Positions 45,268 through 53,774 of a stretch of 64,000 nucleotides of DNA are shown here, one piece after another. The notes under the pieces were generated by a model. That model had not been told where the DNA came from. It did no database searches and was given only the letters and a program-made list of their open reading frames with translations. This DNA is from JANSWP01 sp041941305 (GTDB taxonomy: Bacteria; Bacteroidota; Bacteroidia; Chitinophagales; Saprospiraceae): assembly GCA_041941305.1 (NCBI GenBank), contig JBGTQJ010000021.1:62001-126000 (forward strand), in the 5' to 3' direction. The position numbers were made by a program, and so were the translations under genes. How positions within the stretch are numbered: the first letter of the stretch is position 1; each line of letters begins with the position of its first letter.

Positions 45268-45594
45268 ATGGAAAAACAAATTAAAGTTCCAAAAATGAAA
45301 ATCAGAGGTCCTGAAGATCCTTCCGATATTGAAGGTATGGGATATGAGACCGTCTGGAAAAGCACACATAATTGTGTTAATGGTGTGGACAAGAGTGATT
45401 TGTCGAAAGCAGGTATTTCATTTTGGAATAAAAAGCTGGCATCAATTAATAGGATGCTAAAGGAACAGCGCGACAATAAGTCTTCAAATTGTAATTCCCA
45501 TGTTTGCCTATTAGGCCACTGGCAAACAAGATTCCTAAAAAAAGGTGACGCAGAGACGCCAGGCGTACCTGTCGCTAAGCTTGTAATATATTAG
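45268..45594 (+). CDS. Small hypothetical protein with three cysteines
   Basis: 108 residues, no known family, no signal peptide. The N-terminus is basic and Pro-rich (KQIKVPKMKIRGPEDPSD), the centre polar (WKSTHNCVNGVDKSDLSKA), and the end holds a CNSHVC pair and GHWQTRFLKKGD. The ATG at 45268 is preferred to an upstream start because the bases before it form an inverted repeat. It is convergent with the EAD11 gene, 33 bases apart. Coding status is moderately supported by length only. Confidence 0.45.
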   Translation: MEKQIKVPKMKIRGPEDPSDIEGMGYETVWKSTHNCVNGVDKSDLSKAGISFWNKKLASINRMLKEQRDNKSSNCNSHVCLLGHWQTRFLKKGDAETPGVPVAKLVIY

Positions 45595-45627
45595 TAGCGC
45601 TTCGCAGTTCTTTCTTTCACGGTTAAT

Positions 45628-46185
45628 TTACTTTAACCAATTTAGATGATTTACAATAAAGTGTCTTCCTTTTTCAGTTAGCTTCCAAAATGTCTTTTGA
45701 CTTATCACTTCTTGTTCGACCAATCTGTTTTCTTTAAAATCGTACAACACATCTGGAATAAACTTACGGTTTTGAATATTAGACAATTTATGGATTTCTC
45801 CAATCTGTAGACCATTTTCATTAGGTTCCAGGGTCAATAAGGTCTTGAGCACAAATATTCTGACAAATGATAACTGATATTCTTTGATAGGAGCATTCCT
45901 GGCTTTTTTTGAAGCTTTGGCATTTAAGGATTTTTCTCTTTCCGAATCTAAGATTGCCAATAAATTTGCGCGCAATTGATTTAATTGTTCCTGCAAAGTA
46001 GAATAATTGATGACACCTTTGATGTGATCGTTTTTCAAACTATTGTACCTGCCGGATTGCAGAATTAATTGGTTGATTTCCTTTCCCTGATCTTTCAAAT
46101 AAGCTTGCATTGACTTCACAGCCAGCTCATATTCATCTTTTGAAATGAGTTCCTTTATGTTTTTTTCAAGTTTGGAAAAGGTCAT
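45628..46185 (-). CDS. Effector-associated domain 11 (EAD11) protein with winged-helix C-terminus
   Basis: 185 residues in two parts. Residues about 1-85 match the EAD11 pattern: KELISKDEYELAVKSMQAYL, then LQSGRYNSLKNDHIKGVINY and the helix LNQLRANLLAIL. EADs are small adaptor domains predicted by comparative genomics to link receptors and effectors of bacterial conflict or programmed-death systems through like-with-like contacts. After a Lys/Ala linker, residues 105-185 look like a winged helix (LQIGEIHKLSNIQNRKFIPD, FKENRLVEQEVISQKTFWKLT). No effector or NTPase gene is beside it, so a partner with EAD11 must be elsewhere. The winged helix could be DNA-binding or only a protein contact. Confidence 0.65.
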   Translation of the reverse strand: MTFSKLEKNIKELISKDEYELAVKSMQAYLKDQGKEINQLILQSGRYNSLKNDHIKGVINYSTLQEQLNQLRANLLAILDSEREKSLNAKASKKARNAPIKEYQLSFVRIFVLKTLLTLEPNENGLQIGEIHKLSNIQNRKFIPDVLYDFKENRLVEQEVISQKTFWKLTEKGRHFIVNHLNWLK

Positions 46186-46266
46186 CTTATTATCGGTTTA
46201 ATTAATCCAGGTTGGGAGGATTATTGTTTGCAACTTCCGTTCATTAGGATAAAAGTATCAATTTTA

Positions 46267-47076
46267 TCATTCATCAGCCTTCACCTGGAATTGCCCAACA
46301 TGTAGAGGATCTCCATCATTTTCAAGTATGATTACATAATAGTACAAACCTTGGGGGTAGGGAAATGGAAAAGTTTCACTAAAAGCAAATCCATCTCCGG
46401 TGGCACGAAAACTAATTCCAGTTTGTAAAACGGGGGTGCCTTCAGCGAAATCATTATCATTATTAGAATACACTTGTAGCATGAAGATCTCTGTTTCTGA
46501 CAATTCACTTTTTCCTAATTGCCCATCAATTATGATTTCCAAATTCAAATTCGGAGTATAGCTGGCATTCGATGCCGGAGAGGCTATTTCAAAAGGATAA
46601 TCTGTATTTCTTGTTGCATTGACCAAGGGGTTTAATAGATCGTTCCTTTCAAACTTTTGAGGATCTACAACCGCAAGCAGACCACTCTCCAGCTCTATTT
46701 CGTCAGTGGCAATTGGATTGGGAGGTTTAGGATAACCGACATCCGGTAAGCTTGGCAAAGAAGCGCTTTCTTCTTCGTAATAAGCCACTATTTGGTATTC
46801 GTATTTTTTACCATTATCTACACCATAATCATAAAACCAGGAACTTTTTTGCCTGGTATTGCTGATTTCCCGTGCTGTTTCAGGGCTGGTTTGTACACTA
46901 CGAAGCACTTTAAACGATTTTGATTCAGCAGGTGGAGACCAACGAACGAGAACATATTTTTCGTAAGTCCCATCACTGGCTTGCACTGTTTTGGGGGAAG
47001 GGTTTTCTTGGGAAAAACCAATTGCTGGTATAAACAACAAAAACGCAATGCCTAAAAAAGTGTTTTTTAATATCAT
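46267..47076 (-). CDS. Secreted protein with fibronectin type III-like domain
   Basis: A 269-residue exported protein; the signal peptide ends at IGFSQ (about residue 22). A fibronectin type III-like domain follows (YVLVRWSPPAESKSFKVLRS to KYEYQIVAYYEEES). The C-terminal half is beta-rich (NLNLEIIIDGQLG, EIFMLQVYSNND, YPQGLYYYVIILENDGD) and resembles a carbohydrate or sorting beta-sandwich without matching the T9SS domain. Probable role is adhesion or assembly at the surface; nothing more specific can be said. Confidence 0.65.
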   Translation of the reverse strand: MILKNTFLGIAFLLFIPAIGFSQENPSPKTVQASDGTYEKYVLVRWSPPAESKSFKVLRSVQTSPETAREISNTRQKSSWFYDYGVDNGKKYEYQIVAYYEEESASLPSLPDVGYPKPPNPIATDEIELESGLLAVVDPQKFERNDLLNPLVNATRNTDYPFEIASPASNASYTPNLNLEIIIDGQLGKSELSETEIFMLQVYSNNDNDFAEGTPVLQTGISFRATGDGFAFSETFPFPYPQGLYYYVIILENDGDPLHVGQFQVKADE

Positions 47077-47230
47077 TTTCCTTCTGTTTTTAAATCGTCA
47101 AAAAGAAACTCAGTTGGCGCTTTATGAATACATTTCTTTGAGAATGAAATTATTGAGAACCACTCACCTACATTCAATTGCCAAAGTTTAAAAAGGTTAC
47201 TTCAATAATCGCAAATATTTTTTACAAAAT

Positions 47231-48157
47231 TCAAAAATCATCAACTTCTAAATAGGCATCAATGACAGCTTGTTCCCCTTCTTTATCTGGTTTCGAATTG
47301 CCATGTTCCATCCCCATTACCCCTGTAAATCCTTTTTCGTAAATGTATTTAAACACATTTTTATAATTGATTTCTCCAGTGGTTGGTTCTTTTCTGCCAG
47401 GATTGTCCCCAATTTGGAAGTAAGCTATTTCATCCCAGCAATTTTCTATGTTTGGAATCAGATTGCCTTCCTGAATTTGTTGGTGATAAATGTCAAAAAG
47501 AATTTTACAGGAAGGGCTGTTGACTGCCTTGCAAATTTGGAAAGTCTGAGCTGCTTTTGTCAAAAACAGACCAGGATGATTCCTGAAATTCAAGGGTTCC
47601 AGTACCATAACCAAACCATGAGGCTCCAGAATTTCACAAGCCTGTCTTAGACTTTTTACTACATTGGCAGTTTGATAACCCATGTCCTTTCTCAAATCCA
47701 AATGCCCAGGTACAACGGTCATCCAGGTTGCATTGACGCGATTTGCAACATCTACAGATGTGCGAATATCATTTAGAAATTCAGTTCGCCATTCTTCTTT
47801 GCCGCTTGCCAGATTTGGTTCCTTCCAATAGATTTTATGAGCCACGAAGACCCCCATTTGCATATCCAGATCTGCCATCGTTTCTGCCATTTTTTCCTGC
47901 AATTCGATGGTTCTACCCTTCATGCCGTTATCTTCAAATGCAGTAAAGCCCTGATCTGCCATAAATTTGAGTTGATCTATTGGGTCATCGCCAGCAGAAT
48001 GCCTGAACATTCCCAGATGAGGTGCGTATCGAAGTCGAAATTTGGGGTCACTACTTGAAAATTTGGATGCTTTGGTATTGTTCGATAAAACAGAACCTCC
48101 AACAGTAAGAGCTGCTGTTGAAAGGGCTCCCTTTTTGATGAAATCTCTTCTTTGCAT
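47231..48157 (-). CDS. Tat-exported TIM-barrel isomerase (hydroxypyruvate isomerase-like)
   Basis: 308 residues. The N-terminus MQRRDFIKKGALSTAALTVG has a twin-arginine signal, so the folded enzyme is exported. The rest is a xylose-isomerase-like TIM barrel; metal and substrate ligands are suggested by VMVLEPLN, KILFDIYHQQ, YFQIGDNPGRKEP and GVMGMEHG, the arrangement of the hydroxypyruvate isomerase group. Tat-exported members of this group are frequent in Bacteroidota beside sugar-oxidising genes; here the neighbours give no hint. The DUF1080 protein at 61734 belongs to a family often found with them but is 14 kb away. Confidence 0.8.
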   Translation of the reverse strand: MQRRDFIKKGALSTAALTVGGSVLSNNTKASKFSSSDPKFRLRYAPHLGMFRHSAGDDPIDQLKFMADQGFTAFEDNGMKGRTIELQEKMAETMADLDMQMGVFVAHKIYWKEPNLASGKEEWRTEFLNDIRTSVDVANRVNATWMTVVPGHLDLRKDMGYQTANVVKSLRQACEILEPHGLVMVLEPLNFRNHPGLFLTKAAQTFQICKAVNSPSCKILFDIYHQQIQEGNLIPNIENCWDEIAYFQIGDNPGRKEPTTGEINYKNVFKYIYEKGFTGVMGMEHGNSKPDKEGEQAVIDAYLEVDDF

Positions 48158-48368
48158 GGTTGATTATGTTTTTTAAGAAAGAATGGAAAATTAATTCATT
48201 TTCTTCATTTAGGACATCCATTCTTTCCAAATTTTATCACAAGGCGCCAAATCCCGTTCAATAATAATAGAGACAAAAACAGTTTCTAAAACAAACAATT
48301 AAAACTTTGCATAGATAGCTCTGTAAAATCAATTTCAATAAAGCTACTTTTGCCAAACTTTTTTGGAA

Positions 48369-48423
48369 TGATGGGTGATGAATGATGAATAATTTTTATG
48401 CATCACTTATCATTCATCATTAA
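48369..48423. repeat. ATGATGAATG-type hairpin
   Basis: AATGATGGGTGATGAATGATG at 48367 pairs imperfectly with the CATCACTTATCATTCATCATT run ending at 48421. It belongs to the same simple-repeat family as 13084-13155 and lies directly before the glycosyltransferase gene. Confidence 0.65.
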
Positions 48424-48432
48424 CGATGAATT

Positions 48433-49629
48433 TTGAAAATACTTCAGGTCACCAAGCAATTTCCATATCCCACAAAAGATGGGTACTCTGTTGCAGTAGA
48501 TTGCCTTGCCAGAGCTTTTAACGATTTGGGAATAGAAGTGTCCCTGTTATCTATGAATACAACCAAACACTTTTTTGACCTCAAAAAGTTGCCAAAAGAT
48601 TATGACCACTATCATACCATCCATGAAGTGGAAGTAGATAACAGAATTACACCCTGGACTGCGTTTTTTAATCTGTTTTCAAAGACATCTTTTATACTTT
48701 CGCGCTTTATTACAGAAGGCTTTGAAGAAAAACTAAAAGTAGTTTTAAAAAGTGACGATTTTGATATTGTTCAGTTGGAATCTGTGCAATTGGCACCATA
48801 TATTCCCCTTATTCGGAAATATTCGAAAGCGAAATTGGCGATGCGTGCGCACAATGTAGAATTTGAAATCTGGGAACGGCATTTGGAAACAACCCGCTTT
48901 TTTTTGAAAAAATGGTATTTAAAGTCGCAAGTAAAATCATTAAAAAAATTTGAGATTGAAAGCTTGAACGATTATGATATTTTGGTGGCAATTACAGAAA
49001 GGGATTTGAATAATTTCAGGAAATTGGGATTTAAGAATAGTGGAATCGTAGTGCCGGTGGGGATGGACTCAAGCAGGTATAATCCCGATTTGACTTGCTT
49101 TTCAAAACCTCCAGGCATCTCCTTCATTGGTTCGCTTGACTGGATGCCAAATCAGGAGGGCATTGCGTGGTTTTTAGAAAATGTATGGGAGCAGTTTTTG
49201 ACTCAAAAAGCGAAGGCAACATTGCATATTGCCGGAAGGCATGCACCTAAGTGGCTGAAAGAGAATGTTTTGGAAGGTGTGACCTTTCATGGGGAAGTAG
49301 AGAGCGCCAAAGATTTTATCAATGCACATTCCATTATGATAGTTCCATTGTTTTCTGGAAGTGGCATTCGGGTAAAGATTTTGGAGGGTATGGCTTTGGG
49401 AAGAGTCATCATTACCACCAAACTAGGCATGGAGGGAATTGGAGCTGTGCATCGAGAGCAAATTTTAATAGCAGAAACCCCTGAAGATTTTGTGAAAGAA
49501 TTGAGCTTTTGTTTTGAAAATGAGGAAGCTATGAAGCAAATTTCGGAACAGGCAAAAGCTTTTATTTTAGAGCATTTTGATAGTTTAACGATTACAAAAC
49601 GGCTTATTGAAAAATATGCACAATCCTAG
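48433..49629 (+). CDS. Glycosyltransferase family 4 (GT-B) protein
   Basis: 398 residues, start TTG at 48433 giving KILQVTKQFPYPTKDGYSVA, the normal GT4 N-terminus with the G-rich loop; an ATG seven bases upstream is in another frame. The C-terminal domain has the donor site: ISFIGSLDWMPNQEG, LHIAGRHAPKW, IVPLFSGSGIRVKILEGMALG with the conserved glutamate, and ITTKLGMEGI. GT4 enzymes add sugars from nucleotide donors in making polysaccharide or glycolipid. A second glycosyltransferase of another family lies downstream across a repeat and the gap. Confidence 0.85.
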   Translation: MKILQVTKQFPYPTKDGYSVAVDCLARAFNDLGIEVSLLSMNTTKHFFDLKKLPKDYDHYHTIHEVEVDNRITPWTAFFNLFSKTSFILSRFITEGFEEKLKVVLKSDDFDIVQLESVQLAPYIPLIRKYSKAKLAMRAHNVEFEIWERHLETTRFFLKKWYLKSQVKSLKKFEIESLNDYDILVAITERDLNNFRKLGFKNSGIVVPVGMDSSRYNPDLTCFSKPPGISFIGSLDWMPNQEGIAWFLENVWEQFLTQKAKATLHIAGRHAPKWLKENVLEGVTFHGEVESAKDFINAHSIMIVPLFSGSGIRVKILEGMALGRVIITTKLGMEGIGAVHREQILIAETPEDFVKELSFCFENEEAMKQISEQAKAFILEHFDSLTITKRLIEKYAQS

Positions 49630-49781
49630 CATTGTCTAAATTGACTTAGAGTATGTCCAAATTTTTTCTTCCTGAGAACCAATATCTTATGAACCTTGCT
49701 TTGAATCAATTCAGTTATTTATCCCGATAATTGCCTTCATTGATTCTTCGCAAGAACCAAAAGCTATTAATTATCAGTTCG

Positions 49782-49964
49782 TAAGTTCCTGTTCATAATT
49801 ATGTATAAGTTATTTCGAGATTATTTTTTTATCAAGGGAGGCGAAAAACGCAGTCATAGCATAGCTACGGCGAGTATTTTCTCCCAAAGGGATGCCCTTG
49901 GCAAACGATGCTTGATTAGAAAAGAAGCCGAAATAGCTATGCAATAATTGTGAACAGGAACTTA
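49782..49964. mobile_element. MITE-like element with 36-bp terminal inverted repeats
   Basis: The ends TAAGTTCCTGTTCATAATTA (49782) and TAATTGTGAACAGGAACTTA (to 49964) are inverted repeats that extend over about 36 bases with about six mismatches. The 183-bp interior encodes nothing. The right 56 bases recur after the N gap at 49975-50030, which shows that the sequence is repeated and probably caused the assembly break. Confidence 0.7.
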
Positions 49965-49965
49965 T

Positions 49966-49974
49966 NNNNNNNNN
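49966..49974. other. Assembly gap
   Basis: Nine N flanked on both sides by the same 56 bases (49909-49964 and 49975-50030). The flanks may be a shared contig end, in which case no sequence is missing, or two real copies of the element end. Confidence 0.98.
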
Positions 49975-50075
49975 TGCTTGATTAGAAAAGAAGCCGAAAT
50001 AGCTATGCAATAATTGTGAACAGGAACTTAAAAATATTAATCATACGCTTTGCTGGCATTGAGGAAAAAGTAACA

Positions 50076-51275
50076 ATGATTTTTTGGCAAATCATATTTT
50101 GTTTGTCTTTAGTGGGAATATTGCATTCTTACCTGATTTATCCTTTGATACTTAAGTGCTTGTCAAAAGGGAGGCGCCCAAACGATTTGTTTTATACAGA
50201 AAATGAATTGCCAAAAGTGTCTGTTTTAATGTCACTCTTTAATGAAGAACGGGTGATAGCAGAGAAAATGGAAAGTTTGGTTCAGGTCGATTACCCAAAG
50301 GACAAATTGAGCGTTTACATAGGATCCGATGATTCAGAAGATAAGACAAATGATATAGTTCAACATTTTACAGAAAAACATGCAAATGTTCTGTTTTTCC
50401 CCTTTAAGGAAAGAAGGGGCAAAGCGAGTGTGATTAATGATTTGACGGACAAGGCTTATGAGCATTGGAAGGCATCTGAAGATCACATCATTATCATAAC
50501 GGATGCCAGTGTTTTATTGCAGAAAGGTGTTGTGAAAAATCTGGTTCGACATTTCAAAAACGAGGAAATTAGTTTGGTGGATGCTCATATGATTCATTTT
50601 GGAATGTCGAGTGACAGCATTTCCGAAACAGAAAATCAGTATATTTCTTCAGAAGTGATGTTAAAACATCGCGAGGGATTGTTATGGAACAGTATGATTG
50701 GTCCATTTGGGGGCTGCTATGCTGTTCGTTCGACTCATTTTTCTGAAATACCGCCAAATCGTTTGGTGGATGATTTTTATATTGCAATGAAAGTTTTTGA
50801 AAAGGGGGGCGGGGCTATCAATGACTTGGAAGCAATTTGTGAAGAAGCGGTTTCTCATGACATTTGGGTAGAATACAAAAGGAAGGCGAGGATCTCGGCT
50901 GGAAGCTTTCAGAATATGGTCACTTTCCCGAAATTGTGGTGGCCGCCGATAAAACCGCTACAATTTGCTTTTTTTTCACATAAAATATTGAGGTGGCTGG
51001 GCCCCTTTTTTATGATTTTGCTTTTGTTGAGCAGTGGCTACCTGGGATTTGAAGGAAACCAATTTTATAAAATACTGTTCTATTTGCAAATTATCTTTTT
51101 AGCCGGCATTCCTATTGTTGATTTTTTGCTTAAAAAATTGAAAATCAATATTTTATATTTTCGGCATGTTGCTTATTTTGTCTTAATGAATGTTGCCTTA
51201 TTGCAGGGTTTTTTCAAATTTTCAAGAGGCATCAAAAGTGGCACCTGGTCACCAACAAAAAGAGAACAAAAATGA
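50076..51275 (+). CDS. Membrane glycosyltransferase family 2
   Basis: 399 residues from the ATG at 50076, preceded by GAGG at a suitable distance; the frame extends upstream into the repeat, which is unlikely to be coding. A membrane helix at 1-25 precedes the GT2 domain (SVLMSLFNEERVIAEKMES, YIGSDDSEDKTND with the D-x-D area, IIITDASVLLQKG, and the acceptor base area VDDFYIAM). The KRKARIS stretch stands where processive enzymes have QxxRW. Three or four C-terminal helices follow. It probably extends or exports a surface polysaccharide. The stop overlaps the start of ribB by four bases (ATGA), so both are co-translated. Confidence 0.85.
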   Translation: MIFWQIIFCLSLVGILHSYLIYPLILKCLSKGRRPNDLFYTENELPKVSVLMSLFNEERVIAEKMESLVQVDYPKDKLSVYIGSDDSEDKTNDIVQHFTEKHANVLFFPFKERRGKASVINDLTDKAYEHWKASEDHIIIITDASVLLQKGVVKNLVRHFKNEEISLVDAHMIHFGMSSDSISETENQYISSEVMLKHREGLLWNSMIGPFGGCYAVRSTHFSEIPPNRLVDDFYIAMKVFEKGGGAINDLEAICEEAVSHDIWVEYKRKARISAGSFQNMVTFPKLWWPPIKPLQFAFFSHKILRWLGPFFMILLLLSSGYLGFEGNQFYKILFYLQIIFLAGIPIVDFLLKKLKINILYFRHVAYFVLMNVALLQGFFKFSRGIKSGTWSPTKREQK

Positions 51276-52429
51276 CACAAATCGTACCTTCTCCTACTGA
51301 AAACGGACTTCAGCTCAATACCATCGAAGAGGCTATTGCAGAAATCAAAGCTGGAAAAGTGATTATTGTCGTAGATGATGAAGATCGCGAAAATGAAGGA
51401 GATTTTATCTGTGCCGCAGAGTGCATTACTCCTGAAATCGTAAACTTTATGGCGACTCACGGACGCGGGTTGATTTGTGCCCCCATTGAAGAGAAACGTG
51501 CTGATGATTTAGGACTTGATTTGATGGTTTCCAAAAATACAGCCCTGCACGAAACAGCTTTCACGATTCCCATAGATTATCTTGGAAAGGGTTGCACTAC
51601 AGGTATCTCTGCTTATGATAGAGCTACCTGTATTCAGGCTTTGGTAGATCCAGAAACAAAATCAGAAGATTTTGCAAAACCAGGTCATATTTTTCCACTT
51701 AGAGCCAAGACGGGTGGTGTTTTGAGGAGGACAGGTCATACCGAGGCTGCCATTGATTTAGCCCGAATGGCGGGCTTCAAACCTGCAGGTGTATTGGTAG
51801 AAATTTTGAACCAGGATGGCACCATGGCGCGCCTTCCCAATCTTTTTAAAATTGCCAAAAAACATGATCTGAAAATTATTTCGATTAAGGATTTGGTGGC
51901 TTATCGAATGCGCAATGAGCGCATTATCAAACGCGAAATTGCCTTTGCGGTGGAGACGAAATACGGAAAGTTTGACGTGACTTGTTTTACCCAGGTCAAT
52001 ACCCATGATTACCATTTGGTTTTGACAAAAGGTACCTGGAATCCAGATGAACCAGTATTGGTACGGGTGCATTCTTCTACGGAAGCAGATGATTTGTTGG
52101 GAACACTGTTCGAATCTTACGGAGCCATGATAGAATCCTCCTTGAATTTGATTTCAAAAGAAGGAAAAGGCGCACTGGTTTTCATGAGACACCATGATAA
52201 AGGGGATTCGATTTTGTCCAGATTGAAAGAAATAAAAGCGCAACAAGGGGATGGCGACATCGCCAAATTTGGCAAACCTAAAGGAATGGATCCCAGAGAT
52301 TACGGTACAGGAGCTCAAATCCTGAGAGATTTGGGAATTACCAAAATTCGATTGATTTCCAATAGCCAGAGAAGAAGGGTAGGGATGATTGGGTTTGGAT
52401 TGGAAGTAGTGGAGGTGGTAAATTGGTAG
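51272..52429 (+). CDS. ribB: 3,4-dihydroxy-2-butanone 4-phosphate synthase fused to a degenerate GTP cyclohydrolase II domain
   Basis: 385 residues. The RibB part (about 15-215) is complete: VVDDEDRENEGDF (acidic loop), THGRGLICAP and TGGVLRRTGHTEAA. It makes the four-carbon unit of riboflavin from ribulose 5-phosphate. The RibA-like part (about 216-385) keeps the VRVHS strand and YGTGAQILRDLGI but lacks the zinc cysteines: where GTP cyclohydrolase II has CLTGDxxGSxRCDC, this has STEADDLLGTLFESY. It should not hydrolyse GTP; a separate RibA would be needed. Such degenerate fusions are known in other bacteria. It overlaps the GT2 gene by four bases and ends at a strong bidirectional terminator. 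Confidence 0.9.
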   Translation: MTQIVPSPTENGLQLNTIEEAIAEIKAGKVIIVVDDEDRENEGDFICAAECITPEIVNFMATHGRGLICAPIEEKRADDLGLDLMVSKNTALHETAFTIPIDYLGKGCTTGISAYDRATCIQALVDPETKSEDFAKPGHIFPLRAKTGGVLRRTGHTEAAIDLARMAGFKPAGVLVEILNQDGTMARLPNLFKIAKKHDLKIISIKDLVAYRMRNERIIKREIAFAVETKYGKFDVTCFTQVNTHDYHLVLTKGTWNPDEPVLVRVHSSTEADDLLGTLFESYGAMIESSLNLISKEGKGALVFMRHHDKGDSILSRLKEIKAQQGDGDIAKFGKPKGMDPRDYGTGAQILRDLGITKIRLISNSQRRRVGMIGFGLEVVEVVNW

Positions 52430-52435
52430 AATAAA

Positions 52436-52470
52436 TCAAAAGCCGGGACTCTTCAAGCCCCGGCTTTTGA
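52436..52470. terminator. Bidirectional terminator
   Basis: TCAAAAGCCGGG (52436-52447) pairs exactly with CCCGGCTTTTGA (52459-52470), giving A and T runs on both sides, between the converging ribB and PorP/SprF genes. Confidence 0.9.
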
Positions 52471-52486
52471 TTTATGTGATTTATTC

Positions 52487-53539
52487 TTAAAACTTCGGGC
52501 ACAAAATCAAATCCTCCTGATACTCTCCCAAATAGGCTACTGAAAATTCCAGCGTCCGCTGTCCAAGATTTGTATTGGAAAGGTCATCCAGATTAAAATC
52601 GTAGCTGAAACCAAATAGCACTCGGTTAAATTCAATGCCCACCAAGGCAACTACTTCACTCAACTCAAAGCTGTCTTCATTATTTCCTGCAATTCTCGCA
52701 TAACCGCCGAGGTGGAGTGCCAGAGATTGGTATTGGCTCAAAGAAAATCGAAAGTTGGAACCGGCATCAATTTTAGTATGCGGTCCCTGGCTGGAATACA
52801 GTGCTCTGGGTAAAATATCAATGCCGTCTGCCAGGGGAAATGCAAAACTCAATTGAGCGGAATATTTTGGAAACAGTTCATTGTCTGGCAAGGGGTCTAC
52901 AGCATCCGGATCGTGGAAAAAACTAATAGATGGCGTCAAAAAGTGGTGGTAGGCGAAACCTGCAAATAGAGAAGTTCTGGCTTTAATGACATAAGCATAA
53001 TTCAAACCAACAGAAAAATCGGCATAGGAGAAGGCATTTTCGGGAAATGGCTCAGCAGAAGGGTCGGTATAGCCAGTCGTGCCATTAAACTGATCCTCAA
53101 AGGTTAGTTTTTCATAATTGATGGCTTTTTGAGCAATACCTGTTTGAAAACCCAATGAGAGATATTGATTGGTTTTTGAACTCAAAGATTTGTGGAATGC
53201 TCCCGAAATGGAGATTTGAGTTGTAGAAAAATCTACTTCATCTACCTGGTCATTATAAAAAACAATACCTACAGCGGCTGCATCCCGATAACGATTGGTG
53301 CGAGCCCCTACACCCCACTTCAAATCCAAAGCACCTGCAAAAGTAGAATAAGGATTCTCCAAAACTCCTGCCCATTGATCTCGATAGATGGCAGAAACTC
53401 TGAATTTACCATCAAATGCTCCCGTTAGGGCGGGATTTAAAGTCATTGGAGAAGCATAAAATTGACTGAACAATCTATCTTGTCCAGAAACGAATTGAGC
53501 AGAAAGCAGAAAAACAAAAAGCAGTAAAATATTGCGCAT
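52487..53539 (-). CDS. PorP/SprF-family type IX secretion system outer-membrane protein
   Basis: 350 residues with a signal peptide (ending VSGQ). The start of the mature part, DRLFSQFYASPMTLNPALTG, is the signature of the PorP/SprF family, followed by a beta-barrel (YRDQWAG, GIVFYNDQVDEVDF, SLGFQTGIAQKAINYEKL, and the last strands VALVGIEFNRVLFGFSYDFN). PorP/SprF proteins serve the T9SS and gliding, in some cases as attachment points for secreted adhesins such as SprB. This fits the many T9SS substrates in the window. It is not linked to other T9SS genes here. Confidence 0.9.
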   Translation of the reverse strand: MRNILLLFVFLLSAQFVSGQDRLFSQFYASPMTLNPALTGAFDGKFRVSAIYRDQWAGVLENPYSTFAGALDLKWGVGARTNRYRDAAAVGIVFYNDQVDEVDFSTTQISISGAFHKSLSSKTNQYLSLGFQTGIAQKAINYEKLTFEDQFNGTTGYTDPSAEPFPENAFSYADFSVGLNYAYVIKARTSLFAGFAYHHFLTPSISFFHDPDAVDPLPDNELFPKYSAQLSFAFPLADGIDILPRALYSSQGPHTKIDAGSNFRFSLSQYQSLALHLGGYARIAGNNEDSFELSEVVALVGIEFNRVLFGFSYDFNLDDLSNTNLGQRTLEFSVAYLGEYQEDLILCPKF

Positions 53540-53559
53540 AATCTAGTTGAGTTCTTAAT

Positions 53560-53771
53560 TCTTGGTTCCCGGTTCCCGGTTGAATAATAAACTGGGAATC
53601 GGGAATTCGGAACCTCCAAATTTTTCAGTCGCCAAAGGTAGAACGATTTTTTAAAGAAATCCAACGGCATTTTAACTATAATTATTACTTTTATCAGTTG
53701 TGAGTTCACAGTTCCCTGTTCTGAGTTCACAGAACAGTAAAACGGGGAACTGCGAACTGGGAACCCAGAAC
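53560..53771. repeat. Palindromic GTTCCC/GGGAAC repeats between divergent genes
   Basis: Two dyads occur between the PorP/SprF and NlpC/P60 genes: GGTTCCCGGTT against AACTGGGAATCGGGAA (53566-53600) and CAGTTCCCTGTTCTG against CAGAACAGTAAAACGGGGAACTG (53709-53752). They are similar to simple direct/inverted repeats common in this genome; promoters for both genes must overlap them. Confidence 0.6.
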
Positions 53772-53774
53772 AAC

